Assembly (NCBI RefSeq): GCF_001667035.1 | Contig: NZ_LZIR01000111.1 | Span: 103,421 to 167,420, forward strand | Direction: 5' to 3' | DNA length: 64,000 bases | Origin: Mycobacterium sp. 852002-51057_SCH5723018 | GTDB taxonomy: Bacteria; Actinomycetota; Actinomycetes; Mycobacteriales; Mycobacteriaceae | Part shown: positions 42,317 to 50,545 of the stretch, piece after piece | Layout of the letters: the number at the start of each line of letters is the position of its first letter | Position numbering within the stretch: the first letter of the stretch is position 1 | Notes under the pieces: generated by a model | Database searches by the model: none | Told to the model about the DNA's origin: nothing | Seen by the model: only the letters and a program-made list of their open reading frames with translations | Translations under genes and position numbers: made by a program

Positions 42317-43726
42317 TCACACCCGCGCGGGCTCGGCGTCGAGGACGGATTCGGCCGCGTTCGGGCCGGGTGGCTGCGGGCGCACATACAGCCGCCACGT
42401 CATGGCGGCGGCCCCCACGTAGCAGGCCAGGAAGACCCAATACGCCGACGTCTCGGTCCCGCTATGGAGGTAGGACTCGCGTAGCGCCAGGTCGATTCCC
42501 ACGCCGCCGAACGCGCCGACCGCCGAGCAGAAGCCGATCAGCGATCCCGACATCGCCCGCGACCAGTGGCGGCGCTGCGCCTCATCGGCGTCCAGCCGGC
42601 GGCTGCGCGCCTCGAAGGTCGACGGGATCATCTTGAACACCGACCCGTTGCCCATCCCCGCCAGCACGAACAGGGCGACAAAGCCGGTGACGTAGCCGGT
42701 CAAGGTGGCCGAGCCGCCGCCATTGCGGTCGTCGAGGGTGCCGACGGTGACCAGCAGCCCGGCGCTCAGGACCATGCCGCCCAGGACGCCCAGGGTAACG
42801 CGGCTACCGCCGATGCGATCGGCCAGCCTCCCGCCGTAGATGCGGGCCAGCGACCCCAACAGGGGTCCCACGAAAGCGATCTGGGCGGCGTGCAGCGAGG
42901 CGTGCCTGGCGGTTTCGCCGGCGGCCGTGAAGTGGACCGCCAGCACCTGGCCGAAGGCGAACGCGAACCCGATCCAGGAGCCGAAGGTGCAGATGTAGAG
43001 CAGCGAGATCACATAGGTGTCGCGCTCGCGAAGCACCGAGCGCATGGTGTTCACCTCGATGCCGTGCTCGAGGTTGTCCATGAACAGCGCCGCCGCGATG
43101 CCGACGATGGCCAGCAGCACCAGGTACACCGCGCACACCCAGTACGGCGCTTCGTGGCCCTTGGATCCTGCCACCGTGGCGAGTACCAGCAGGCCGACCA
43201 GCTGGATGACCGCAACACCGAGGTTGCCGACGCCGGCGTTGATGGCCAGCGCCGCGCCCTTGAGCCGCTGCGGGTAGAAGGCGTTGACGTTGGCCAGCGA
43301 TGCCGCGTAGTTGCCGCCGCCCAGCCCGGTCAGCGCCGCGCACAACACGTACGGCCACAGCGGCAGGCCGGGGTTGGCGAGCAGCGCGATGGTGCCGGCG
43401 GTCGGGATCAGCAGGACGAACGCCGAGAACGTCGTCCAGTTGCGGCCACCGAAGCGCGCGATGCCCAAGGTGTAGGGGATGCGCGCGCAGCCTCCGATCA
43501 GCGTTGCGACGGCGCCGAGCAGCAGCTTGTCGCCGGCCGAGAAGCCGTAGACGGACGCCGGCATGAACAGCGCCATCACCGACCACAGCGACCAGATCGA
43601 AAAGGCGACGTGGTCGCCCGCCACCGTGCACATCAGGTTGCGGCGGGCGATGTCCTTGTTGCCGGCCTCCCAGGCCACCGCGTCTTCCGGATCCCAGTCC
43701 GGGATGCGGTGGTTGCGGCGGCCCAT
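42317..43726 (-). CDS. narK3: Nitrate/nitrite transporter NarK3
   Basis: 469 residues from ATG 43726, the same length as Rv0261c. It is a major facilitator with twelve predicted spans. Nitrate/nitrite porter signatures are present as GLGGGNYAASLANVNAFYP near 165 and GMGNGSVFKMIP near 358. It lies 77 bp upstream of nnaR on the same strand. It would import nitrate or exchange nitrate and nitrite. Confidence 0.92.
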   Translation of the reverse strand: MGRRNHRIPDWDPEDAVAWEAGNKDIARRNLMCTVAGDHVAFSIWSLWSVMALFMPASVYGFSAGDKLLLGAVATLIGGCARIPYTLGIARFGGRNWTTFSAFVLLIPTAGTIALLANPGLPLWPYVLCAALTGLGGGNYAASLANVNAFYPQRLKGAALAINAGVGNLGVAVIQLVGLLVLATVAGSKGHEAPYWVCAVYLVLLAIVGIAAALFMDNLEHGIEVNTMRSVLRERDTYVISLLYICTFGSWIGFAFAFGQVLAVHFTAAGETARHASLHAAQIAFVGPLLGSLARIYGGRLADRIGGSRVTLGVLGGMVLSAGLLVTVGTLDDRNGGGSATLTGYVTGFVALFVLAGMGNGSVFKMIPSTFEARSRRLDADEAQRRHWSRAMSGSLIGFCSAVGAFGGVGIDLALRESYLHSGTETSAYWVFLACYVGAAAMTWRLYVRPQPPGPNAAESVLDAEPARV

Positions 43727-44064
43727 GCGGTCGGCACCTTTCCTAGATCTTCGCGAAGGGGTGGGGGCGAAATCGGTTGAGCGCGTTAGGCGGCGAACTG
43801 GCGCCGGTGGCGGGCGCGCCGAAAGCGGCATGCCCGGCCGTGTGTTTCGATGCTCACATTAAGAAACCAAGCCCGTCAACTCAATTCGGGCGATATCGCC
43901 TGTAAGTTGAATCCCAGTTATCTGGCAAATCCCTGAGGGGCCATGCGGCCTCGCAAATAATCGCCCGCACCAAGTGATTTCGCGCGGCCGTGAAATTTAT
44001 TGTGAGCTGCAATACATTCCGTAATATGTGATTGATTCACCGAATCGGTATGCCGTGCAACGGC
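43727..44064. other. AT-richer intergenic region upstream of narK3
   Basis: 338 bp without a gene. It contains an interrupted dyad at 43876-43910: TCAACT and AGTTGA flank the perfect palindrome GGCGATATCGCC (43889-43900). The 180 bp next to it are clearly lower in GC than the flanks, as expected of a complex promoter. I see no coding frame. Confidence 0.5.
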
Positions 44065-44610
44065 TTACCAAACGTCGCCGCCGCGCCAGTCGCACATCAG
44101 GCCCGCGGAGGTGTCGAGGCTGGTTCCGACCGGCAGGACGAACACGGCGTCGTCATCGTCGGGGGTGCGGGTGGGACCGGTGGGGGCCAGCACGGACGTC
44201 GGGCCGCGCCACGGCAGCCAGCCGCGCGCCGACCACACCCGGCGGGCCGGGGCCGACGAACTGACGGCGCCCACCTGGTACGCGCCGCGGATCACCTGCT
44301 CGCAGCCGTCCAGCAAGGCGTGCACCAGCCCCTGACCGCGCCAGTCCTCGCGCACGGCGACCCCTTCGATGTAACCGCAGCGCAGCGCGTCGCCGCGATA
44401 GAGCAGCCGCCGCTGGACCACGGCGGCGTGCGCGATGATCGCGCCGTGCCGCCAGATCAGGGCGTGCATGCCGCCCAGCGCGTGCTCCCAGTCGTCGTCG
44501 CTGAAGCCTCCGGCGAACGCGGCGGTGACCATCTGACAGACGCGGTGCCGGGTCTCGCTGTCGAGATCGGAGGTGTGGACCAGGCGGGCGGTGTGTACCT
44601 GGGTGTGCAC
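44065..44610 (-). CDS. aac: Aminoglycoside 2'-N-acetyltransferase AAC(2')-I
   Basis: 181 residues from GTG 44610, the same length and near-identical motif content as AAC(2')-Ic (Rv0262c). The GNAT acetyl-CoA motif is EGVAVREDWRGQGLVHALL near 83-101, and the C-terminal TSVLAPTGPTRTPDDDDAVFVLP is characteristic. It acetylates the 2'-amino group of aminoglycosides in vitro. The chromosomal mycobacterial enzymes confer low intrinsic resistance at most, and a native role has been debated. It lies 35 bp downstream of pxpC on the same strand. Confidence 0.93.
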   Translation of the reverse strand: MHTQVHTARLVHTSDLDSETRHRVCQMVTAAFAGGFSDDDWEHALGGMHALIWRHGAIIAHAAVVQRRLLYRGDALRCGYIEGVAVREDWRGQGLVHALLDGCEQVIRGAYQVGAVSSSAPARRVWSARGWLPWRGPTSVLAPTGPTRTPDDDDAVFVLPVGTSLDTSAGLMCDWRGGDVW

Positions 44611-44645
44611 AATCCATGTCTACCAGCCGTGTCCAGCGACCGGGG

Positions 44646-45575
44646 CTAGGAGAACGGCCCGTCCGCGGCGCTCGACAGCGGCCGGTTCCCGGACGGAGAC
44701 CGGGGCCGGGCCCAGTGCAGGCGTACCCGCTGACCGGGGCGCACCTGGGCGATCTTGTCGACGTCCTCGTCGATCACGACGCCGACCACCGGATAGCCGC
44801 CGGTGACCGGGTGATCGGGACCCAGGATCACCGGTAAACCGTTGGGCGGCACCTGGATCGCACCGCGGGTGGTGCCCTCGCTGGGGAGCTGACGGTCCGG
44901 GTAGCGGTACTGCAACGGGCGGCCGACCAAGCGCATGCCCACCCGGTCGCTGCGATCGGATGCCACCCACTCGGTGTGCACCAGGACATCGGGATCGACG
45001 AACCAGTCGTCGCGCGGCCCGGGAACCGCCGACAGTTCGACCACGTCGCCGGTGATGGCGGCCACCGGGGCCTGGTCGACCTCGGGATAATCGAGCGTGT
45101 GCTCGCCGACCGGTAGCCGGTCCCCGCTGCGCAGCGGCGACGGGCCGATCGCCGACATCACGTCGTAACTGCGCGAGCCCAGCACCGGGTCCACGCAGAT
45201 GCCGCCGCGCACCGCCAGGTACGTCCGCAGGCCGGCGCGCGGCGCGCCCAGGGAGATCACCTGGCCGTCGCGGACATGATGAATGCTGTTGGTGCCGAAC
45301 TTGATTCCGTTCACGGTGGGGTCGGTGTCGGCGCCCGTCACGGCGATGTCGACGTCGCCGCCGCGCACCCGGGCCGCCAGGCCGCCGAACGTCACTTCGA
45401 TGGTGGCGCGGTCGTCGGGGTTGGCGACCAGCCGGTTGGCCAGCGTGTGCGCGCGGCGGTCGGCGGCCCCCGACCGCCCGACGCCGAGGTGGGCCAAGCC
45501 CGGCCGGCCGAGGTCCTCGACGACGGCGAACGGTCCGGTGCGCACGATCTCGAGACTGATACCCAGGTTCGGCAC
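44646..45575 (-). CDS. pxpC: 5-oxoprolinase subunit C-like protein (PxpC, biotin-dependent carboxyltransferase fold)
   Basis: 309 residues from GTG 45575, set by GAGGAG seven bases upstream. A GTG at the pxpB stop is the alternative. The cyclophilin-like KipA/PxpC family is clear from VEDLGRPGLAHLGVGRSGAADR near 14 and GPDHPVTGGYPVVGVV near 265. With PxpA and PxpB it forms the bacterial ATP-dependent 5-oxoprolinase that opens pyroglutamate to glutamate. pxpB is directly upstream. Rv0263c is the counterpart. Confidence 0.88.
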   Translation of the reverse strand: MPNLGISLEIVRTGPFAVVEDLGRPGLAHLGVGRSGAADRRAHTLANRLVANPDDRATIEVTFGGLAARVRGGDVDIAVTGADTDPTVNGIKFGTNSIHHVRDGQVISLGAPRAGLRTYLAVRGGICVDPVLGSRSYDVMSAIGPSPLRSGDRLPVGEHTLDYPEVDQAPVAAITGDVVELSAVPGPRDDWFVDPDVLVHTEWVASDRSDRVGMRLVGRPLQYRYPDRQLPSEGTTRGAIQVPPNGLPVILGPDHPVTGGYPVVGVVIDEDVDKIAQVRPGQRVRLHWARPRSPSGNRPLSSAADGPFS

Positions 45576-45589
45576 GGCCGTCTCCTCGC

Positions 45590-46252
45590 TCACACGGCCC
45601 GGAACTGGACCCACATGCCCTGCGTCAGCAACGCGGGATCGGTCCGGTCCAGATCCCACAGCACCTCGTCGGTGTGACCGATGAGCTGCCAGCCGCCGGG
45701 CGATTGCCGCGGATAGATCGCGCTGAACTCCCCGGCCAGCGCGACCGACCCGGCCGGCACGGAGGTCCGCGGCTCGGACCGGCGCGGCACGCGCAGTCGC
45801 GCGTCGCCGTCGACCAGGTACGCGAAACCCGGTGCGAAGCCACTGAATCCGACCCGCCACAGGCAACCGGTGTGGGCCTCGATCACCTGCGCCGTGGTCA
45901 GCCCGGTGTGGTCGGCGACCTCGGCGAGGTCCGGTCCGTCGTAGACGACGTCGATCACCACGTCGGCGTCGCGGCCCGCCGCGGCCTCGGCCTCGGCGGC
46001 GACGCGCATCTTGCGCAGCCGGTGACGGGTGGCGCCCTGCCGGCGCGGGTTGTCCAGCTTGACCAGCACCGTGCGGGCGGCCGGGACGATGTCGAGCACC
46101 CCGGGCAACGCCGCGTCACGCAGCGCGTCCACCCACGCCAATACCTCGGCCGTGCTGCCACATTGCAACATCAGCGCCTGGTCGCCGTAGTCGAAAACGA
46201 TGTTGCCGACCAGCTCGGTCGACAGCTCCTGCGATAGGTCCGTCACGCTCAT
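45590..46252 (-). CDS. pxpB: 5-oxoprolinase subunit B-like protein (PxpB/KipI family)
   Basis: 220 residues from ATG 46252. The family signature VGFSGFAPGFAYL near 138 and PRRSEPRTSVPAGSVALAG near 160 are intact. It pairs with the downstream PxpC. No pxpA (LamB/YcsF) gene is in the window, so the complex is either completed by a distant gene or has another role. It corresponds to Rv0264c. Confidence 0.88.
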   Translation of the reverse strand: MSVTDLSQELSTELVGNIVFDYGDQALMLQCGSTAEVLAWVDALRDAALPGVLDIVPAARTVLVKLDNPRRQGATRHRLRKMRVAAEAEAAAGRDADVVIDVVYDGPDLAEVADHTGLTTAQVIEAHTGCLWRVGFSGFAPGFAYLVDGDARLRVPRRSEPRTSVPAGSVALAGEFSAIYPRQSPGGWQLIGHTDEVLWDLDRTDPALLTQGMWVQFRAV

Positions 46253-46364
46253 TACTCGACGGTAACCCCGCGGTCGGGGCAGGCGGGAGGGAATCTCGAC
46301 GGATTTTCGAGCACTGCCAGAGGTGCCTTAGCGAACGCTCAATCAAGCGGTACGCCAAGGGCAT

Positions 46365-47357
46365 CTAGCCCAGGATCTTGCCGATCAGCGCGGGCAGCTG
46401 GTCGGCGACCAGCGGGTAGCTCAGCGGGGAGGCGAACGCGATCGCGCCGGCCTGGTCCCTGGTGGTGAAGATGTGGCGGTTCTGGGTGGTGGCCGCCGCT
46501 CCGGCGATTTCGGGGTCGGCCAGCAGCGCCTTCTGGTCGTCAGGGGTCTCGGTCGTCCAGATCACCACGTCGGCGGAATCGAGCACACCCTTGATCTGAT
46601 CGCGCGGAATGACGGCGCGGTGGTCGCTGCCGAACGGCTTGATGCTGTCGGCGATCACCAGGCCCATCTGGTTGAGGAAGTCGGTGCGCCAGCCCGCCAG
46701 GGTCGCCACCACGGTGCCCTGAAAGAACGTGCCCTGCATCAGCAGGGCTCTCTTGCCCTTCCACTGCGGGTTCTTTTGGGCGACGGCGGCAAACCTCTGG
46801 TCGACGGCGTCGATCAGGGACTTCATCTGATCGGCCTGAAACACCGCCTGCCCGACGGCGGTGGCCTGCTGCTTCCACGGCTCGAAGAACGCGTCACCGT
46901 CGGACTGCGCGACGGTCGGCGCGATCGCCGAGAGCTTCTGATAGGTGTCGGCGTCCACGCCGGCATTGATGGCGACGATCAGGTCCGGTTTGAGCCCGGC
47001 GATCTGGTCGATCGGAATCCCGTTGTCCAGGTTCAGCACCACCGGCTGGGCCGCCCCCAGCCTGGGCTGGGCCCACGGCCACACCGCGAACGGCTGATCA
47101 CCGAACCAGTTGGTCACCGCGATGGGTACCACGCCCACCGCCAGCAGGTCGTCCTGCTCGGTGTAGCCGGCGCTGACGACGCGCTTGGGCGGCTCCTTGA
47201 CGACGGTCTGACCGAACAGATGGGTGATCGTCACCGAGCCGGCGGCGGCGCCGGGCGCCGGTTTGCTTGACGAGCAGCCCGCCCCCACGGCCGAGCATCC
47301 GGCGATCGCGGTGACCCCTGCGAGCTGCAGAAAGCCGCGACGACTCCATCCGGTCAT
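46365..47357 (-). CDS. fecB2: Iron-siderophore/heme-type substrate-binding lipoprotein FecB2
   Basis: 330 residues, the same length as Rv0265c. The N-terminus SRRGFLQLAG followed by a hydrophobic stretch and AIAGC (Cys21) looks like a twin-arginine lipoprotein signal. The rest is a class III periplasmic-binding fold with PKRVVSAGYTEQDDLLAVGV near 57 and GLKPDLIVAINAGV near 122. It should bind a ferric chelate outside the membrane. No ABC permease or ATPase gene is adjacent, so it depends on a remote transporter. The gap to pxpB is 112 bp. Confidence 0.88.
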   Translation of the reverse strand: MTGWSRRGFLQLAGVTAIAGCSAVGAGCSSSKPAPGAAAGSVTITHLFGQTVVKEPPKRVVSAGYTEQDDLLAVGVVPIAVTNWFGDQPFAVWPWAQPRLGAAQPVVLNLDNGIPIDQIAGLKPDLIVAINAGVDADTYQKLSAIAPTVAQSDGDAFFEPWKQQATAVGQAVFQADQMKSLIDAVDQRFAAVAQKNPQWKGKRALLMQGTFFQGTVVATLAGWRTDFLNQMGLVIADSIKPFGSDHRAVIPRDQIKGVLDSADVVIWTTETPDDQKALLADPEIAGAAATTQNRHIFTTRDQAGAIAFASPLSYPLVADQLPALIGKILG

Positions 47358-47366
47358 CGCGTGAGA

Positions 47367-47703
47367 TTATCGCGTCCCCCGCTGCCACCTACGCCGCCGC
47401 GCGGTTGCTCGGCCCAGCGGCATGCCGGCGTCGAGGAAGTCCAGGCACCGATAGATCGTCTCGGGCGTCTTGGGTGCGCTGTCATAGGCAGCCATCATGG
47501 CGCCCACCATCGCGCCGACGAACACGCGGATCTCGAAATCGGTTGGGGGACGGCCAATTCGATCGCGGCTTCGGCGATCTGTTCGACGGTGGTGGCGGCG
47601 TAGCCGTTTCGTCGAACAGGCGGAACGCCTCGCGCCGGATGGCCTGGCGGGTCGTGATCTTCTTGCGCTCCCGCTGTGCCAGCGGCCGGTCAGTCGCCTG
47701 CAT
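47367..47703 (-). pseudogene. TetR regulator broken by a 1-base deletion and an internal deletion
   Basis: From ATG 47703 the frame begins as a normal TetR N-terminus (RERKKITTRQAIRREAFRLF DE). At 47607-47609 one base is missing from an A run (minus strand GAAACGG), and the sequence NGYAATTVEQIAEAA continues in the next frame. About 120 residues are then gone. In a third frame VFVGAMVGAMMAAYDSAPKT to the stop at 47367 is a TetR C-terminus. The gene cannot make a working repressor. It is divergent from narU, whose expression it may once have controlled. Confidence 0.8.
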
Positions 47704-47832
47704 GGTCCGATTCTCGCGCGTAGGCGGCCCGAAAAGTTCTGACAGTGGGGCGCGAGGCGTTGCGATCTTTGCGTATCCCCGGCGTAACCGCGCACGAAAG
47801 GACCGGTAACAGGTCCTCTCTACCGTCAGAGC

Positions 47833-49227
47833 GTGACTACCACCAGCCCGGAGACCACCCCAGTCCTCGCGCCCTCGCGCGAGCGCCACCGCGGACGGCA
47901 CTGGATCGACGACTGGCGGCCCGAAGACCCCGCGTTCTGGGAGACGACCGGCAAGCCGATCGCCCGTCGCAACCTGATCTTCTCCATCTTCGCCGAGCAC
48001 GTCGGATTCAGCGTGTGGATGCTGTGGAGCATCGTCGTCGTCCACATGACGGCCGGCCCGCACGGGCACGCCGCCGCGTCCGGTTGGGCGCTGACCGCCA
48101 GCCAGGCCCTGTTCCTGGTCGCGGTGCCCAGCGGTGTCGGCGCCTTCCTGCGGTTGCCCTACACCTTCGCGGTCCCGGTCTTCGGCGGCCGCAACTGGAC
48201 GACCACCTCGGCGATGCTGCTGGTGATCCCGTGCCTGCTGCTGGCCTGGGCGGTGGGCCACCCGCACATGCCTTTCCCGGCGCTGGTGGCGATCGCCGCG
48301 ACCGCGGGCTTCGGCGGCGGCAACTTCGCGTCGTCGATGGCCAACATCTCGTTCTTCTACCCCGAGAAGGACAAGGGCTGGGCGCTGGGCCTCAACGCCG
48401 CCGGGGGCAACCTCGGCGTGGCGGTCGTGCAGAAGATCATTCCGCCGATCGTGATCGCGGGCGGCGGGGTGGCCCTGTCGCGTGCCGGCCTGTTTTACGT
48501 GCCACTGGCCGTCGTGGCCGCGGTGTGTGCCTTCCTGTTCATGAACAACCTCACCGAGGCCAAGGCCGACGTGAAGCCGGTTTGGCAGTCGCTGCGGCAC
48601 CGCGACACGTGGATCATGTCGCTGTTGTACATCGGCACATTCGGGTCGTTCATCGGCTACTCGGCGGCGTTCCCGACGCTGCTCAAGACAGTGTTCGGGC
48701 GCGGTGACATCGCGCTGGCGTGGGCTTTCGTCGGCGCGGGCATCGGGTCGGTGATCCGCCCGGTGGGGGGCAAGCTCGCCGACCGCATCGGCGGGGCCCG
48801 CATCACCGCCTTCAGCTTCGTCATGCTCGCCGTCGGTGCGGCGGCGGTCCTGTGGTCCGTCCACGCCAAGAACCTGCCGGTGTTCTTTGCCAGCTTCATG
48901 TTCCTGTTTGTGGCCACCGGGATCGGCAACGGCTCCACCTACCGGATGATCTCGCGGATCTTCAAGGTCAAGGGTGAGCTTGCCGGCGGCGATCCGGACA
49001 CCATGGTGCACATGCGCCGCCAGGCCGCCGGTGCGCTGGGCGTCATCTCGTCGATCGGGGCCTTCGGCGGGTTCGTCGTGCCGCTGGCCTACGCCTGGTC
49101 GAAGTCGCACTTCGGCACCATCGAGCCGGCGCTGCGGTTCTACGTCGGCTTCTTCCTCGCGCTGCTCGTGGTCACCTGGGCCGCCTACCTGCGCAAGAAG
49201 ACCCCAATGGCGCAGCTGGGCGTCTAG
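47833..49227 (+). CDS. narU: Nitrate/nitrite transporter NarU
   Basis: 464 residues from GTG 47833 (463 recalled for Rv0267). It is a major facilitator with twelve predicted spans and the NNP signatures FGGGNFASSMANISFFYPE near 157 and GIGNGSTYRMISRIF near 363. It is a paralogue of NarK3 at 42317 but only moderately similar. No strong ribosome site precedes the GTG. It would move nitrate or nitrite. A broken TetR gene lies 130 bp away on the other strand. The 3' end overlaps the convergent polymerase gene by four bases (CTAG). Confidence 0.9.
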   Translation: MTTTSPETTPVLAPSRERHRGRHWIDDWRPEDPAFWETTGKPIARRNLIFSIFAEHVGFSVWMLWSIVVVHMTAGPHGHAAASGWALTASQALFLVAVPSGVGAFLRLPYTFAVPVFGGRNWTTTSAMLLVIPCLLLAWAVGHPHMPFPALVAIAATAGFGGGNFASSMANISFFYPEKDKGWALGLNAAGGNLGVAVVQKIIPPIVIAGGGVALSRAGLFYVPLAVVAAVCAFLFMNNLTEAKADVKPVWQSLRHRDTWIMSLLYIGTFGSFIGYSAAFPTLLKTVFGRGDIALAWAFVGAGIGSVIRPVGGKLADRIGGARITAFSFVMLAVGAAAVLWSVHAKNLPVFFASFMFLFVATGIGNGSTYRMISRIFKVKGELAGGDPDTMVHMRRQAAGALGVISSIGAFGGFVVPLAYAWSKSHFGTIEPALRFYVGFFLALLVVTWAAYLRKKTPMAQLGV

Positions 49228-50486
49228 GAGTCCTGGTATTTGGGCTGGTACTTGACCCAAGGGCTGTAGTCCGCGATCAGCTCTTCCTGCGGCGGGCGCT
49301 GGTCGGCGGGCACGTGCTGCAGGTTGATCCGGATGCGGTACCAGATCGAGCTCGGCCCGCGCATGCCGTCGACCAGGACGTCGGCCGGCTGCAGCAGCCC
49401 CGCCGCGCCCGGATAGCGGTCCCGCCAGGCGTCGAGGGCGGCCATCGCCTCCTCCTTGGTCTTGGTACGGGCGATCTCGATGAGCGGCTTGGACGAGGGC
49501 CGCCTGCCACCGGCGCCCTTGCCGCCCTTGGCCGCCCCCTTCGGGGCCTTCTCGGGCGGGCCCAATTCCTCGGCCAGCACCAGCAGCCGGTCGAGTTCGC
49601 CCACCGCGTCGTCCATTCCCGCCCACGGGTCGCCCAGCTCGGCGAACCGGGCGGGCACGGTTTCGATGGTGAACGCCTCGGGGTTGCAGCCGGCCACCTC
49701 GTCCCAATGCAGCGGCGTGGACACGCGGGCGTCCGGGGTGGCCCGCACCGAATATGCGGAGGCGACGGTGCGGTCCTTGGCGTTCTGGTTGAAGTCGACG
49801 AAGACGCCTTCGCGCTCTTCCTTCCACCAGCGGCTGGTCGCGGCTTCGGGCACCCGGCGCTCCACCTCGCGGGCGACGGTCTGGGCGGCCAGCCGCACCT
49901 GGCGGAATCCCCAGCGCGGGGCGATGCGGGCGTAGATGTGGAAGCCCCGCGACCCGGAGGTCTTCGGCCACGCGACCAGGCCGTAGTCCTCCAGTACTTC
50001 GCGGGCCACCAGCGCGACGTCGACGATGCGCTGCCAGGCCACCCCGGGCATCGGGTCCAGGTCGACCCGCAGCTCGTCGGGGTGATCGAGGTCGTCGGCC
50101 AGCACCGGGTGGGGGTTGAGGTCGACGCAGCCCAGGTTGATCACCCACGCCAGCCCGGCGGCGTCGTGGATGACGGCTTCCGCGGCGGAAGTGCCGCGCG
50201 CGTAATGCAATTCGGCGACGTCGACCCACTCGGGCCGGTTGGCCGGCGCCCGCTTCTGGAAAACGGCCTCTTGCCCGATGCCCTTGACGAAGCGCTTGAG
50301 GATCATCGGGCGCCCCGCCACCCCGCGCAACGCCCCGTCGGCGACGGACAGGTAATAGCGGACCAGGTCGAGTTTGGTGTAGGGGCCCGCGCCGCCGTGG
50401 CGTTCGAACACCACCTTGTCCGGATGGGTGATGGTGACCCGGTTCCCGGCCACCTCCAGCGAAACCGGACCGGTCATGTTCATCAT
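49224..50486 (-). CDS. LigD-type primase-polymerase (PolD, Rv0269c-like)
   Basis: 420 residues from ATG 50486. Further ATGs at 50483 and 50477 are also possible. The archaeo-eukaryotic primase fold is recognisable: RVDLDPMPG near 152 holds the catalytic DxD, KTSGSRGFHIYARI near 181 the second motif and VFVDFNQNAKDRTVASAYSVR near 228 the third metal-site region. A basic Lys/Gly/Ala linker (near 325-345) precedes a short C-terminal domain. It is a stand-alone polymerase related to the NHEJ ligase LigD without nuclease or ligase domains, able to add ribo- or deoxyribonucleotides in repair. It is divergent from fadD2. Confidence 0.88.
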   Translation of the reverse strand: MMNMTGPVSLEVAGNRVTITHPDKVVFERHGGAGPYTKLDLVRYYLSVADGALRGVAGRPMILKRFVKGIGQEAVFQKRAPANRPEWVDVAELHYARGTSAAEAVIHDAAGLAWVINLGCVDLNPHPVLADDLDHPDELRVDLDPMPGVAWQRIVDVALVAREVLEDYGLVAWPKTSGSRGFHIYARIAPRWGFRQVRLAAQTVAREVERRVPEAATSRWWKEEREGVFVDFNQNAKDRTVASAYSVRATPDARVSTPLHWDEVAGCNPEAFTIETVPARFAELGDPWAGMDDAVGELDRLLVLAEELGPPEKAPKGAAKGGKGAGGRRPSSKPLIEIARTKTKEEAMAALDAWRDRYPGAAGLLQPADVLVDGMRGPSSIWYRIRINLQHVPADQRPPQEELIADYSPWVKYQPKYQDS

Positions 50487-50545
50487 GGTAAGTCGCGGGG
50501 TACATACCCGTTGTAATGCGACCGACGTCACATATGGTGGGATCC

